Shown here: piece after piece, positions 1-9,566 of the stretch
Numbering within the stretch: the stretch's first letter is position 1
Layout: each line of letters starts with the position of its first letter
NCBI RefSeq assembly: GCF_009469615.1
Contig: NZ_SSXX01000001.1
Coordinates: 558,001 to 622,000 of the forward strand
Source of the DNA: Dechloromonas sp. H13
GTDB lineage: Bacteria; Pseudomonadota; Gammaproteobacteria; Burkholderiales; Rhodocyclaceae
Direction of reading: 5' to 3'
Length of the DNA: 64,000 nucleotides
Position numbers and translations under genes: made by a program
The notes under the pieces: model-generated
What the model saw: only the letters and a program-made list of their open reading frames with translations
Told to the model about the DNA's origin: nothing
The model's database searches: none

Positions 1-396
1 GGCGCGCCGCGCCAGCCAGTCGCCGTCGCCCCAGGCGTGCCGCGACGGCGCCACGACGTAGGCCGCCGACCCCGGGCGAAGCTCGAAGCCGCGCGCGTAG
101 GGGTCGGCCTTGACCAGCTTGTCGCCAGTGTGGCGGTTGGTGATCTCGAAGCGGTACAGGCTGCCGGGGCCGGCCTCGGCCACCGTCGCCTCCCAGACGC
201 CGGAGGCGCCCAGCGAATGCAGCGGATGCACGTCGCCATGCCAGCCGTTGAAATCGCCGATCACCGAAACGCGGCCGGCGTTGGGCGCCCAGACGCGAAA
301 GACGGTGCCGGCGGCGGCAGGGTGCGCTCCCAGCAGGCGCCAGGCCTGGAAGTTCCGCCCTTCGTTGAACAGATAAAGCGCATCCGATGACTGCAT
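1..396 (-). CDS. glgB: 1,4-alpha-glucan branching enzyme, N-terminal part (gene runs off the left edge)
   Basis: The first 132 codons of a leftward gene are present, with no stop before the window edge. The start is ATG at 396, preceded by a GGGGAG ribosome-binding site. The translation begins MQSSDALYLFNEGRNF and continues with FRVWAPNAGRVSVIGDFNGW, the N-terminal E-set/CBM48 signature of GH13 branching enzymes; the catalytic barrel is outside the window. GlgB introduces alpha-1,6 branches into glycogen in the cytoplasm. It is divergent from glgC with only 56 bases between the two starts, so both probably share a regulatory region. The CBM48 motif also occurs in GlgX and TreZ, but the start of the chain and the glg neighbours favour GlgB. 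Confidence 0.85.
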   Translation of the reverse strand, partial: MQSSDALYLFNEGRNFQAWRLLGAHPAAAGTVFRVWAPNAGRVSVIGDFNGWHGDVHPLHSLGASGVWEATVAEAGPGSLYRFEITNRHTGDKLVKADPYARGFELRPGSAAYVVAPSRHAWGDGDWLARRA

Positions 397-452
397 TTGC
401 TCCCCCTATCGCAGTATCATAAGACTTAAAACAGTGGACAGGGAGATCCGCC

Positions 453-1559
453 ATGCCGAACAGCACCCAATGCCCGCATCAGGCCTACTGCGAGATGCGC
501 GACCAGACGGACATGCGCTTCATCAGCCACCTGACGCGCAACACCTTCGCCATCATCCTCGCCGGCGGCCGCGGCAGCCGGCTGAAGCAGCTGACCGACT
601 TCCGCTCGAAGCCGGCGGTGCCCTTCGGCGGCAAGTTCCGCATCCTCGACTTCACCCTCTCCAACTGCGTCAATTCCGGCATCCGCAAGATCGGCGTCGC
701 CACGCAATACAAGGCGCACAGCCTGATCCGCCACATCCAGCGCGGCTGGAGCTTCCTCGACGGGCGGTTCGACGAGTTCATCCAGCTCCTGCCGGCGCAG
801 CAGCAGATCGACGAGACGCAGTGGTACCAGGGCACCGCCGATGCGGTGTTCCAGAACATGCACTTCCTGCGCCGCTACAACCCGGAGCACGTGCTGATCG
901 TCGCCGGCGACCACATTTACAAGATGGACTACGGCCGCATGCTGGCCTTCCACGCCAAGCACCAGGCCGACATGACGGTCGCCTGCATCGACGTGCCGCT
1001 CGCCGAGGCGCGGGACTTCGGGGTGATGGGCGTCGACGAGAACGACCGCGTCGTCGATTTCGTCGAGAAGCCGCAGCATCCACCGCACATTCCCGGCTAC
1101 CCCGAGCGTGCGCTGGCCTCGATGGGCATCTACATCTTCAACGCCAAGTTCCTCTTCGAGCAGTTGCAGCGCGATGCCCTGACCCAGGGCTCGAGCCGCG
1201 ACTTCGGCAAGGACATCATTCCCTACATCGTCGACCGCTACCGCGTCTTCGCCCACCGTTTTGGCGAATCCTGCGTCGGCAGCGACCATCACAGGCCGTA
1301 CTGGCGCGACGTCGGCACCATCGACGCCTACTGGGAGGCGAACATGGAGATGACCAAGGTGACGCCGGAACTCAACCTCTACGACAAGGACTGGCCGATC
1401 TGGACCTACCAGGAACAGTTGCCGCCCGCCAAGTTCGTCTTCGACGACGACGACCGGCGCGGCACCGCCGTCGATTCGCTGATCTCCGGCGGCTGCATCA
1501 TCTCGGGCGCCGCGGTCAAGCGTTCGCTGCTCTTCTCCAGCGTCCATGTCCATAGCTAG
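453..1559 (+). CDS. glgC: glucose-1-phosphate adenylyltransferase, truncated by an in-frame amber codon
   Basis: ADP-glucose pyrophosphorylase makes ADP-glucose from ATP and glucose-1-phosphate, the committed step of bacterial glycogen synthesis. Start ATG at 453 follows a GGGAGA Shine-Dalgarno. The nucleotidyltransferase domain is intact: AGGRGSRL near residues 37-44, the catalytic-Asp segment GDHIYKMDY near 152-160 and the substrate-binding Lys in FVEKP near 206. The frame stops at TAG (1557-1559) after 368 residues, whereas family members are about 420-440 long. The same frame then continues without any indel into the expected left-handed beta-helix domain up to 1772. Relatives normally carry Tyr at this place, so a single TAC/TAT to TAG change explains it. 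If real, the product lacks the domain needed for tetramer formation and allostery. Confidence 0.85.
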   Translation: MPNSTQCPHQAYCEMRDQTDMRFISHLTRNTFAIILAGGRGSRLKQLTDFRSKPAVPFGGKFRILDFTLSNCVNSGIRKIGVATQYKAHSLIRHIQRGWSFLDGRFDEFIQLLPAQQQIDETQWYQGTADAVFQNMHFLRRYNPEHVLIVAGDHIYKMDYGRMLAFHAKHQADMTVACIDVPLAEARDFGVMGVDENDRVVDFVEKPQHPPHIPGYPERALASMGIYIFNAKFLFEQLQRDALTQGSSRDFGKDIIPYIVDRYRVFAHRFGESCVGSDHHRPYWRDVGTIDAYWEANMEMTKVTPELNLYDKDWPIWTYQEQLPPAKFVFDDDDRRGTAVDSLISGGCIISGAAVKRSLLFSSVHVHS

Positions 1560-1772
1560 GCGCAGGTCGAGGACTCGGTCATCCTGCCCGGCGTCGAGAT
1601 CGGCCGCCACGCGGTGCTCAAGCGCTGCGTCATCGACAAGCGCTGCCGCATCCCGCCCGGCATGGTCATCGGCGAAGACCCGGTCGAGGACCGCAAGCGC
1701 TTCTTCGTCAGCCCCAAGGGGGTGACCCTGGTCACCGCCGAAATGCTCGGCCAGGGCGCCAACCACCTCTAG
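1560..1772 (+). pseudogene. glgC: C-terminal beta-helix remainder of glgC downstream of the amber codon
   Basis: Reading on in the glgC frame gives about 70 residues starting AQVEDSVILPGVEIGRHAVL and ending GQGANHL before TAG at 1770-1772. These match the conserved C-terminal hexapeptide-repeat part of GlgC, including the ILPGV and MVIGEDPVEDRKRFF segments. No frameshift is needed. No ribosome-binding site precedes the internal ATG near 1660, so independent translation looks unlikely. The GH57 gene starts four bases after this stop, which shows the original stop of glgC was here. Confidence 0.8.
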
Positions 1773-1775
1773 GCC

Positions 1776-3431
1776 ATGGCTGACCTCGCCTTCCTCTGGC
1801 ACATGCACCAGCCGGACTACCGGCACCCGGAAAGCGGCCATTTCGTCCTGCCCTGGGTGCTGTTACACGCCATCAAGGATTATTCCGACATGGCCAGCCA
1901 CCTCGAGCGCCATCCCGGCGTCCGGTGCACGGTCAACTTCGTGCCGGTGCTGCTCGACCAGATCGAGGATTATTGCGACCAACTGGCCACCCGGCAGTGG
2001 CGGGACCCGCTGCTGCGCATTGCTGCCCATCCGGCGCCCGACGAGCTGACCCCGGAGGACCGCGCCTGGCTGCTCGACATGGCCTTCCGCTGCCATGCGC
2101 CGACCATGCTCGAGCCCTTCGCCCCCTATCGCCGGCTGCGCGACCTGCTGGCCTTCGTCCGGGTGCAGGACGCCAACGCCCTGAGCTATCTTTCCGGCCA
2201 CTACTACGCCGATCTCGCAACCTGGTTCCTGCTGGCGTGGACCGGCGAGAGCCTGCGCCGCGACGGACAGGTCGTGCCGGAATTGATGGCCAAGGGTGAC
2301 GCTTTCACCCTCGCCGACCGCCAGCGCCTGCTGGCCGAGCTCGGCGGCGTGCTGGCCGGGCTGATCCCGCGCTATCGCGCCCTCGGCGAGTGCGGCCAGG
2401 TCGAGCTCAGCTGCACGCCGGCCAACCATCCGCTGGCGCCGCTGCTGATCGACTTCGGGACGGCCCGCGAGGCATGGCCCGAAAGCACCCTGCCCTCGGC
2501 GCCGGAATATCCGGGCGGCCGTTCCCGCGTCCAGGCCCATCTGGCCGCCGCCGTCGCCAGCCACGCGCAGCGCTTCGGCAAGGCGCCGAGCGGCCTGTGG
2601 CCCGCCGAAGGAGCATTGTCGGCCCCCTTCCTCAACCAGATCGGCGACGCGGGCTTTCGCTGGACGGCCAGCAGCCACGGCGTGCTCCGCCACTCGGCCG
2701 GCAACCAGGCGCCGACAACCATCCCGTGGCAGCCCCCCGAGGGCACGCCGGGCGACCTCACCCTGTTCTTCCGCAACGAGCACCTCTCCGACCTGATCGG
2801 TTTCGAGTACGCCAGATGGCACGGCCGCGACGCCGCCCAGCACTTCATGACCGAACTGAAGGCCATCCATATCCGCGACAAGGAGGCCCTGATCCCGGTC
2901 TTCCTCGATGGCGAGAACGCCTGGGAGTACTACCCGTACAACGCCTGGTACTTCTTTTCCGATCTCTACGACACGCTGGAGAACAACAGCGCGATCCGCA
3001 CCGTGACCCTGAGCCAGGCGGCCGCAACGCAACGCACCCGACGCACTCGCTTGCCGCGCCTCACCGCCGGCAGCTGGGTCTATGGCACGCTGTCGACCTG
3101 GATCGGCAACCCGGACAAGAACCGCGCCTGGGATCTGCTGTGCGAGGTCAAGCAGTGCGCCGACCGCGCCCTGCAGGGCGATCGCCTGACGCCCGACGAA
3201 CGCGCCGCCGTCGAGCGGCGCCTGGCGGTCTGCGAGAGCTCCGACTGGTTCTGGTGGCTCGGCGACTACAACTCGCCGCAGTCGGTCGCCTGCTTCGACG
3301 GCCTCTTCCGCGAAAACCTCAAATCCCTCTATCGCCTGCTCCGCCTGCCGGTGCCCGTCGGCCTCGACCACCCGATCAGCCACGGCGGCGGCTCGCCCGA
3401 AAGCGGCGGCACAATGCGCCGCGCCACCTGA
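1776..3431 (+). CDS. glycoside hydrolase family 57 protein (alpha-amylase/amylopullulanase-like)
   Basis: A 551-residue cytoplasmic GH57 enzyme predicted to act on alpha-glucans. Conserved family regions are visible: the N-terminal HMHQPDYR near residues 9-16, GLWPAEGA near 273-280 carrying the expected nucleophile Glu, and FLDGENAWEYYP near 376-387 carrying the expected acid/base Asp. The start lies four bases after the original glgC stop, so it is translated within the glg operon. There is no signal peptide. The last ~20 residues are low-complexity and rich in Gly and Ser. Exact specificity (amylase, pullulanase or branching-type activity) cannot be read from sequence; the glycogen operon context implies a role in remodelling or degrading glycogen. 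Confidence 0.85.
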   Translation: MADLAFLWHMHQPDYRHPESGHFVLPWVLLHAIKDYSDMASHLERHPGVRCTVNFVPVLLDQIEDYCDQLATRQWRDPLLRIAAHPAPDELTPEDRAWLLDMAFRCHAPTMLEPFAPYRRLRDLLAFVRVQDANALSYLSGHYYADLATWFLLAWTGESLRRDGQVVPELMAKGDAFTLADRQRLLAELGGVLAGLIPRYRALGECGQVELSCTPANHPLAPLLIDFGTAREAWPESTLPSAPEYPGGRSRVQAHLAAAVASHAQRFGKAPSGLWPAEGALSAPFLNQIGDAGFRWTASSHGVLRHSAGNQAPTTIPWQPPEGTPGDLTLFFRNEHLSDLIGFEYARWHGRDAAQHFMTELKAIHIRDKEALIPVFLDGENAWEYYPYNAWYFFSDLYDTLENNSAIRTVTLSQAAATQRTRRTRLPRLTAGSWVYGTLSTWIGNPDKNRAWDLLCEVKQCADRALQGDRLTPDERAAVERRLAVCESSDWFWWLGDYNSPQSVACFDGLFRENLKSLYRLLRLPVPVGLDHPISHGGGSPESGGTMRRAT

Positions 3432-3442
3432 AAACCGGAACA

Positions 3443-5419
3443 ATGAATCAACCCGTCACCCTTCTGCTCGGCGTCCACGCCCACCAGCCGGTCGGCAATT
3501 TCCCGGAAGTCATCGAGGACGCCCACCAGCGCTGCTACAAACCCTTCATCGAAACCCTCCACGCCTACCCGGACTTCCGCTTCGCCGCGCACTTCTCCGG
3601 CTGGCTGCTCGACTGGCTGCGCGAGCGCCACCCGGCCGACATGGACCGGCTGGCGGCGATGGTCAGGCGCGGCCAGGTCGAACTGTTCAGCTCGGGCGAC
3701 ACCGAACCCGTGCTCGCCGCCATTCCGCAGCGCGACCGGATCGGCCAACTGCGCACCCTGAACGACAAGCTGGCCGCGTGGACCGGTGTCCGCCCCCAGG
3801 GCGCCTGGCTCACCGAGCGCGTCTGGGAATCGTCCGTGGTGGCGGCGCTGGCCGCCACCGGCATCCGCTACGTCACCGTCGACGACTACCATTTCTTCTG
3901 CACCGGCAAGACGGCCGACGAACTGGACGGCTACTTCAGCACCGAGGACGACGGCACGCGGCTCGACCTTTTCCCGATTTCCGAAGCCCTGCGCTACCGC
4001 CTGCCCTTCTCGCCGGCACACGAGGTCGTCGGCTACCTGGAAGGCCTGGCCGAGCAGGGCCACGCCGCCGCCGTCTATTTCGACGACATCGAGAAATTCG
4101 GCATCTGGCCGGAAACCTACGACTGGGTCTACAACCGCGGCTGGCTCAGGGCGCTGATCGAAGGCGTGCTGGCCAGCCCGCTGATCCGCACCGCCACCTA
4201 CGCCGACTTCCATGCCCGGCAGAACACGCGCGGCATCGTCTACCTGCCGACCACCTCGTACAGCGAGATGAACGAATGGACGCTGCCGATGCCGGCGGCG
4301 GCCGCCTACACCAACCTGCTCGCCGGCGAAAAGGCCGCCGGGCGCGGCGACCTGCACCGCCCCTTCGTGCGCGGCGGCATTTGGCGCAACTTCCTGACCC
4401 GCTACCCGGAAGCCAACTGGATGCACAAGCGCATGCAGGCGCTCTCCGCCCGCCTCGCGGCGCTGCCGGCGGCGGCGGCCGAACTGACCGCCGACCTCTA
4501 CCGCGCCCAGGCCAACGACGCCTACTGGCACGGCCTGTTCGGCGGCCTCTACCTGCCGCACCTGCGGCGCGCCGTTTGGCGCAACCTCGTCGCCCTGGAA
4601 GCCGGACTCGACGCCCTGCAGCCGCGCCCGCCACTGGTTGCGGTCGACCTCGATTTCGACGGCAAAACCGAAATCCTCACGCACAGCGGGCAGCTGCAGG
4701 TCGCCCTGCGCGACGACGGCCTGGGCGCCGCGCACGAACTGCTCAGCTACCCGCTCGCCCACAATTTCGGCGACACCCTGCGCCGCTACCACGAGCACTA
4801 TCACGACCGCATCGGCAACGCGCCGAGCGAACACCACGGCGAAGGCATCGCCTCGGCGCACGACATCGTCCGCTTCAAGCACCCGGTGAGCGCCGACGAC
4901 ATCGTTCCCGACATCCTGCCGCGCGCCCTCTGGCTGGACGAACTCGACGGCGCAGCCATCGCCGATTACCGCGCCGCCCCGGCCGCGCCCGAATTCACGC
5001 GCCCCGGCCTGGTGAAAACCTTCGCCCTCGACGGGTCGACCGCAACCGTCGCCTGGCACTGCCGCGGTCTGGCCGGGCGCCGCATGACGACCCGCCTCAA
5101 CCTGGCGATGCCCAGCTGCGACGGTTTCCTCGGCCGCTACGTGCTGGCCGACGGCAGCATTCCCGGCGGCTTCGGCCAGCCGCTCGACCTCGTCGCCGCC
5201 AACGCGCTGACGCTGGAAGACGGCGTGCTCGGCGGCCACGTGCTGCTGCATACCCCGAATTCGGCCCGAATCGCCGGTCGACCGCAGCAGACGGTCTCCC
5301 AAAGCGAGGCCGGCTTTGAGAAAATCATGCAGGCAGTCGAGGTGAGCATCACCTGGACCGTGCCCGCCGACGACTGCACCCTGCGCCTTCAACTGACCAT
5401 CGCACCGAGCGAAACATGA
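3443..5419 (+). CDS. GH57 4-alpha-glucanotransferase/alpha-amylase with DUF1925-DUF1926 C-terminus
   Basis: A 658-residue GH57 protein of the Thermococcus litoralis 4-alpha-glucanotransferase type, which has almost the same length. Start ATG at 3443 gives MNQPVTLLLGVHAHQPVGNF with the HQP motif. WLTERVWESS holds the expected nucleophile Glu at about residue 125 and FDDIEKFGIWPETY the expected catalytic Asp at about 214; both positions agree closely with that enzyme. The C-terminal half is the beta-sandwich region typical of the family. It probably transfers or hydrolyses maltodextrin chains released from glycogen. It is 11 bases downstream of the first GH57 gene and overlaps glgP by four bases (ATGA), so translation is coupled. 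Confidence 0.85.
   Translation: MNQPVTLLLGVHAHQPVGNFPEVIEDAHQRCYKPFIETLHAYPDFRFAAHFSGWLLDWLRERHPADMDRLAAMVRRGQVELFSSGDTEPVLAAIPQRDRIGQLRTLNDKLAAWTGVRPQGAWLTERVWESSVVAALAATGIRYVTVDDYHFFCTGKTADELDGYFSTEDDGTRLDLFPISEALRYRLPFSPAHEVVGYLEGLAEQGHAAAVYFDDIEKFGIWPETYDWVYNRGWLRALIEGVLASPLIRTATYADFHARQNTRGIVYLPTTSYSEMNEWTLPMPAAAAYTNLLAGEKAAGRGDLHRPFVRGGIWRNFLTRYPEANWMHKRMQALSARLAALPAAAAELTADLYRAQANDAYWHGLFGGLYLPHLRRAVWRNLVALEAGLDALQPRPPLVAVDLDFDGKTEILTHSGQLQVALRDDGLGAAHELLSYPLAHNFGDTLRRYHEHYHDRIGNAPSEHHGEGIASAHDIVRFKHPVSADDIVPDILPRALWLDELDGAAIADYRAAPAAPEFTRPGLVKTFALDGSTATVAWHCRGLAGRRMTTRLNLAMPSCDGFLGRYVLADGSIPGGFGQPLDLVAANALTLEDGVLGGHVLLHTPNSARIAGRPQQTVSQSEAGFEKIMQAVEVSITWTVPADDCTLRLQLTIAPSET
4638..4673 (+). 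repeat. TGCGGTCGAC dispersed motif, copy in the second GH57 gene
   Basis: Core at 4639-4648, tail GACGGCAAAACCGAAA. It is read as V-A-V-D-L-D-F-D-G-K-T in the protein. The first tract is weak (ATTTC), so this is a less certain member. Confidence 0.5.
5011..5045 (-). repeat. TGCGGTCGAC dispersed motif, second copy in the GH57 gene
   Basis: Core on the minus strand at 5035-5044, with tail GGGCGAAGGTTTTCACC. It lies antisense to the gene, which reads it as D-G-S-T-A-T. Confidence 0.6.
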
Positions 5420-7986
5420 CCGGAACCGTCTACAAACTCGAAGTCAATCCGAAGATTCCGGCCCGCCTGGAGCGCCTGGAGGAACTTGCCAACAACCTCT
5501 GGTACAGCTGGGACCGGCCGACGCGCTCGCTCTTCGCGCAGCTCTCGAACCAGCTGTGGAAGGCGACCAACCACAACCCCAAGGCCTTCCTCAAGCGCGC
5601 CGACCAGAAGCGCCTGGAAGCCGCCGCCGAGAACCCGGTCTTCCTCGGCACGCTGAACCGCGTCGTCTCGGCCTACGACACCTACCACGAACTGCCCAAC
5701 ATGGCCCATGTCCATGGCCGGCCGTTCCGGGACGACGACCTGATCGCCTACTTCTGCGCCGAGTTCGGCTTCCACGAGAGCCTGCCGATCTATTCCGGCG
5801 GCCTCGGCATCCTCGCCGGCGACCATTGCAAGGCGGCCAGCGACATGGGCCTGCCCTTCATCGGCGTCGGCCTCCTCTACCGCCAGGGCTACTTCCACCA
5901 GACGCTGGACGCCGACGGCAAGCAACAGGCGACCTACACCGACTCCGATTTCGACGACCTGCCGGTGACGCCGGTGCACGATGCCGACGGCCGCGAGGTG
6001 ATCGTCGACATCGAGTTCCCCGGCCGCATCGTCCATGCCAAGGTCTGGGAAGTGCGCGCCGGCCATGTCCGGCTGGTCCTGCTCGATACCTGGCTAAACC
6101 AAAACAGCGTGCACGACCGCGAGATCACCCATCGCCTCTACGGCGGCGACCGGACGACGCGCATCGAGCAGGAAATCCTGCTCGGCGTCGGCGGCGTGCG
6201 CGCCCTCGCCGCCCTCGGCCACAAACCGACGGTCTGGCACATCAACGAGGGCCATGCCGCTTTCCTGATCCTCGAACGCATCCGTAGCCTGGTCACCGGC
6301 GGCCTGCCGTTCGCCGCGGCGGTCGAGGCGGTGGCGGCGAAGGTCGTGTTCACGACGCACACGCCGGTGCCGGCCGGGCACGACCATTTCTCCGAGGAAA
6401 TGATCCGCCATTATTTCTCGCACTGGTGCCACGCCCTCGGCGTGCCCTGCGAGCAGTTGCTGGCGCTCGGCGCCGAGCCGGGCAAAGCGGACTTCAACAT
6501 GACCGCCCTCGCCCTGCGCGGCTCGCGCCATCACAACGGCGTCTCGCGCATCCACGGCGACGTCTCGGCCAACATCTGCCGCTACCTGTGGCCGCAGATC
6601 GACCCCGACGAGAACCCGATGGACTACGTGACCAACGGCGTCCATCTGCCGACCTTCCTCGCCACCGAATGGTTCGAGACCTTCGAGCGCTACCTCGGCA
6701 CCGGCTGGCGCGAGCGGCAGACCGAGCCCGGCACCTGGGAAGGCATCGCGCGCATCCCCGACCCGACCTTCTGGAGCATCCGCCAGCAGCTCAAGGCGCA
6801 GCTGCTGCAACTGGTGCGCGACCGCATCCGCGAGCAGCACCAGCGCAACCAGGGCTCGCCGGCCCACCTCGACCGCCTGCTCAGGTTCGTCGACCCCGAG
6901 AACCCGAACATCCTGACCATCGGCTTCGCCCGCCGCTTCGCCACCTACAAGCGCGCCGCCCTGCTCTTCCAGGACCCGGCATGGCTCAGCGAGATCATTG
7001 CGCAGGCCGACCGCCCGGTGCTCTTCCTGTTCGCCGGCAAGGCGCATCCGGCCGACCAGCCGGGCCAGGAGATCATCCGCAAGATCGCCCAGATGTCCAA
7101 GCGCCCGGAGTTCGAGGGCCGCATCCTGCTCGTCGAGGGCTACGACCTGCACCTCTCGCGCTCGCTGGTCGCCGGCGTCGACGTCTGGCTCAACAACCCG
7201 ATCTACCCGCTCGAAGCCTCCGGAACCTCAGGCATGAAGGCGGCGATGAACGGCGCCCTAAACCTCTCGGTGCTCGACGGCTGGTGGGGCGAAGGCTACG
7301 ACGACGAAGGCGACGTGCTCAACGGCTGGGCGATCAAGCCGGCCCCCGGCCATCTCGACGAAGCCCAGCGCGACGCCGAGGAAGCGCGCACGCTGTATGA
7401 ACTGCTCCAGGACCATGTCATCCCGACCTACTACCGCACCGGCCCGATGGGCTACTCGCCGGAATGGGTGACGATGGCCAAGCAGTCGATCGCCAGCATC
7501 GCCCCGCGCTTCAACGTCATCCGCATGGTCGCCGAATACGTCCGCAAGCTCTACGCACCGGCCGCCCTGCACGGCCGCCGCTTCGCCGCCGACGACTATG
7601 CCGTCGCCCGCACCGTCGCCGCCTGGAAGGCCCGGGTGCGCGCCGCCTGGCCGGGCGTCCGCCTGCATCGCCTGGACACCCCCGAGCGCCGCCTGTCCTT
7701 CGGCACCTCTTTACAGCTCCGGGTCGCCGTCCAGCTCAACGGCCTCGACCCCGACGATGTCACCGTCGAGGCACTGATCGGCCGCCCGGGGCCGAACGGC
7801 AGCTTCAGTCGGCGCGCGCGCCACTACCCGCTGAACAGCGAGGGGCCGACCGGCAACGGCGAAATGCTGTACACCATCGACCTGACGCCGGAGCTGTGCG
7901 GCAAGCTGGAATACCAGATCCGCATCTTCCCGTCGCACCCGGCGCTGACCCACAAGTTCGAACCCGGCCTGATGATCTGGCTATGA
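5416..7986 (+). CDS. glgP: alpha-glucan (glycogen) phosphorylase
   Basis: An 856-residue phosphorylase that releases glucose-1-phosphate from alpha-1,4-glucans with pyridoxal phosphate. The N-terminal ~120 residues (NNLWYSWDRPTRSLF) are the DUF3417 domain of the shorter bacterial/archaeal phosphorylase class. FATYKRAALL and the PLP-lysine segment EASGTSGMKAAMNGALNLS lie in the C-terminal half. The start overlaps the stop of the upstream GH57 gene, and its own stop overlaps the pgi start, both as ATGA. Coupling to pgi and to the GH57 genes suggests a degradation branch in the same transcript as the synthesis genes. Confidence 0.93.
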   Translation: MTGTVYKLEVNPKIPARLERLEELANNLWYSWDRPTRSLFAQLSNQLWKATNHNPKAFLKRADQKRLEAAAENPVFLGTLNRVVSAYDTYHELPNMAHVHGRPFRDDDLIAYFCAEFGFHESLPIYSGGLGILAGDHCKAASDMGLPFIGVGLLYRQGYFHQTLDADGKQQATYTDSDFDDLPVTPVHDADGREVIVDIEFPGRIVHAKVWEVRAGHVRLVLLDTWLNQNSVHDREITHRLYGGDRTTRIEQEILLGVGGVRALAALGHKPTVWHINEGHAAFLILERIRSLVTGGLPFAAAVEAVAAKVVFTTHTPVPAGHDHFSEEMIRHYFSHWCHALGVPCEQLLALGAEPGKADFNMTALALRGSRHHNGVSRIHGDVSANICRYLWPQIDPDENPMDYVTNGVHLPTFLATEWFETFERYLGTGWRERQTEPGTWEGIARIPDPTFWSIRQQLKAQLLQLVRDRIREQHQRNQGSPAHLDRLLRFVDPENPNILTIGFARRFATYKRAALLFQDPAWLSEIIAQADRPVLFLFAGKAHPADQPGQEIIRKIAQMSKRPEFEGRILLVEGYDLHLSRSLVAGVDVWLNNPIYPLEASGTSGMKAAMNGALNLSVLDGWWGEGYDDEGDVLNGWAIKPAPGHLDEAQRDAEEARTLYELLQDHVIPTYYRTGPMGYSPEWVTMAKQSIASIAPRFNVIRMVAEYVRKLYAPAALHGRRFAADDYAVARTVAAWKARVRAAWPGVRLHRLDTPERRLSFGTSLQLRVAVQLNGLDPDDVTVEALIGRPGPNGSFSRRARHYPLNSEGPTGNGEMLYTIDLTPELCGKLEYQIRIFPSHPALTHKFEPGLMIWL

Positions 7987-9566
7987 AACTTTCCGACACG
8001 CCCGCCTGGCGGGCCCTGACGGCGCATGCCGAAGCGCTGCGCCCGCGGCATCTGCGCGACCTGTTCGCCGCCGACCCGCAACGCTTCGAGAATTTCTCGC
8101 TGCGCCACGACGGCCTGCTGCTCGACTTTTCCAAGCAGCGCGTCAGCGGCGAAACGCTCGCCCTGCTGCGCCAGGCGGCGGCCGCCGCCGACCTCGACGG
8201 CTGGAAGGCCCGCATGCTGGCCGGCGAGCCGATCAACCACAGCGAAGGGCGCGCCGTCCGCCACATGGCCCTGCGCGCCGGCGACCAGGCGCCGCCCGAA
8301 GTGCGCGCCGTGCTGGGGCGCCTGCAGCGCTTCTGCGACAGCATCCACGGCGGCCGCTGGCGCGGCTATTCCGGCGAGCGCATCACCGACATCGTCAATA
8401 TCGGCATCGGCGGCTCCGACCTCGGGCCGCGCATGGCAGTCAAGGCGCTCGCGGCCTGGCAACAGCCGGACATCGAGGTGCATTTCGTCGCCAATGTCGA
8501 CAGCGCCGACATCGCCCCGCTTCTCGCCCGACTCAACCCGCGCACGACCCTGTTCATCGTCGCCAGCAAGACCTTCACCACGCTCGAAACCCTGACCAAT
8601 GCCCGCACCGCCCGCGACTGGCTGGTCGCCGCCGCCGGCGACGCGGACGCCGTGGCCCGCCACTTCGTCGCGCTGTCGACCAACCGCGACGCCACCTGGG
8701 AATTCGGCATCGCCGCCGAGAACGTCTTCGAGTTCTGGGACTGGGTCGGCGGCCGCTTCTCGCTGTGGTCGGCGATCGGCCTGGCGATCGCGCTGGCGGT
8801 CGGCTGGCGGCATTTCGAACAGCTGCTGGCGGGCGCACGGAGCATGGACGCGCATTTTCTCGCCGCCCCCGCCGCGGAGAACCTGCCGCTGACCCTCGCC
8901 CTGCTGACCCTGTGGAACACCGACTTCCTCGGCGCCGGCACCCACGCCGTGCTGCCCTACAGCCAGTCGCTGGCCCTCCTGCCAGCCTACCTGCAGCAGC
9001 TCGAAATGGAAAGCAACGGCAAACAGACCGGCCGCGACGGCGAGCCGCTTGGCGTCGCGACCTGCCCGGTGCTCTGGGGCGAGGCCGGCACCAACGGCCA
9101 GCATTCCTTCTACCAGCTGTTCCACCAGGGTGGGCAGACCATCCCCTGCGACTTCATCGCCCTGCGCGAAGCCGATTTCCCGCTCGCCGGCCATCATGCC
9201 AAGCTGCTCGCCAACTGCCTGGCGCAGTCGGCAGCGCTCGCCTTCGGCCAGACGCGCGCCGAGGTCGAAGCCGCCGGCGTGCCGCCGGCGCTGGTGCCGT
9301 TCAAGCTGTTTCCCGGCAACCAGCCGTCGACCACCCTCGTCCTGCCACGCCTGACTCCCTACACGCTGGGCCAGCTACTGGCGCTCTACGAGCACAAGGT
9401 GTTCTGCCTCGGCGTCCTGTGGCACCTCAACTCCTTCGACCAGTGGGGTGTCGAGCTCGGCAAGCAGCTCGCCAGCCGGCTGACCCCGCTGCTTGAAGGC
9501 ACTGGCGACGCCGCCGAATTCGACGCCTCGACGCGCGGCCTGCTGGCCGCCCTGAAGACGCCATGA
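7983..9566 (+). CDS. pgi: glucose-6-phosphate isomerase
   Basis: A 527-residue isomerase interconverting glucose-6-phosphate and fructose-6-phosphate, slightly shorter than E. coli Pgi. Start ATG at 7983 (MKLSDTPAWRALTAHAEALR) overlaps the glgP stop. Signature segments are NIGIGGSDLGPRMAVKAL, SNGKQTGRDG, the catalytic-Glu loop WGEAGTNGQHSFYQLFHQGG, the catalytic His in GHHAKLL and the C-terminal Lys in ELGKQLASRL. Lying between glgP and glgA, it links glycogen turnover with glycolysis and gluconeogenesis. Confidence 0.95.
   Translation: MKLSDTPAWRALTAHAEALRPRHLRDLFAADPQRFENFSLRHDGLLLDFSKQRVSGETLALLRQAAAAADLDGWKARMLAGEPINHSEGRAVRHMALRAGDQAPPEVRAVLGRLQRFCDSIHGGRWRGYSGERITDIVNIGIGGSDLGPRMAVKALAAWQQPDIEVHFVANVDSADIAPLLARLNPRTTLFIVASKTFTTLETLTNARTARDWLVAAAGDADAVARHFVALSTNRDATWEFGIAAENVFEFWDWVGGRFSLWSAIGLAIALAVGWRHFEQLLAGARSMDAHFLAAPAAENLPLTLALLTLWNTDFLGAGTHAVLPYSQSLALLPAYLQQLEMESNGKQTGRDGEPLGVATCPVLWGEAGTNGQHSFYQLFHQGGQTIPCDFIALREADFPLAGHHAKLLANCLAQSAALAFGQTRAEVEAAGVPPALVPFKLFPGNQPSTTLVLPRLTPYTLGQLLALYEHKVFCLGVLWHLNSFDQWGVELGKQLASRLTPLLEGTGDAAEFDASTRGLLAALKTP

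Noticed and set aside
1557-1559. Programmed stop-codon readthrough or pyrrolysine at the glgC amber codon
   Set aside because: No pyl genes or context for readthrough is visible, and the family has an ordinary aromatic residue here; a mutation or sequencing error is simpler.
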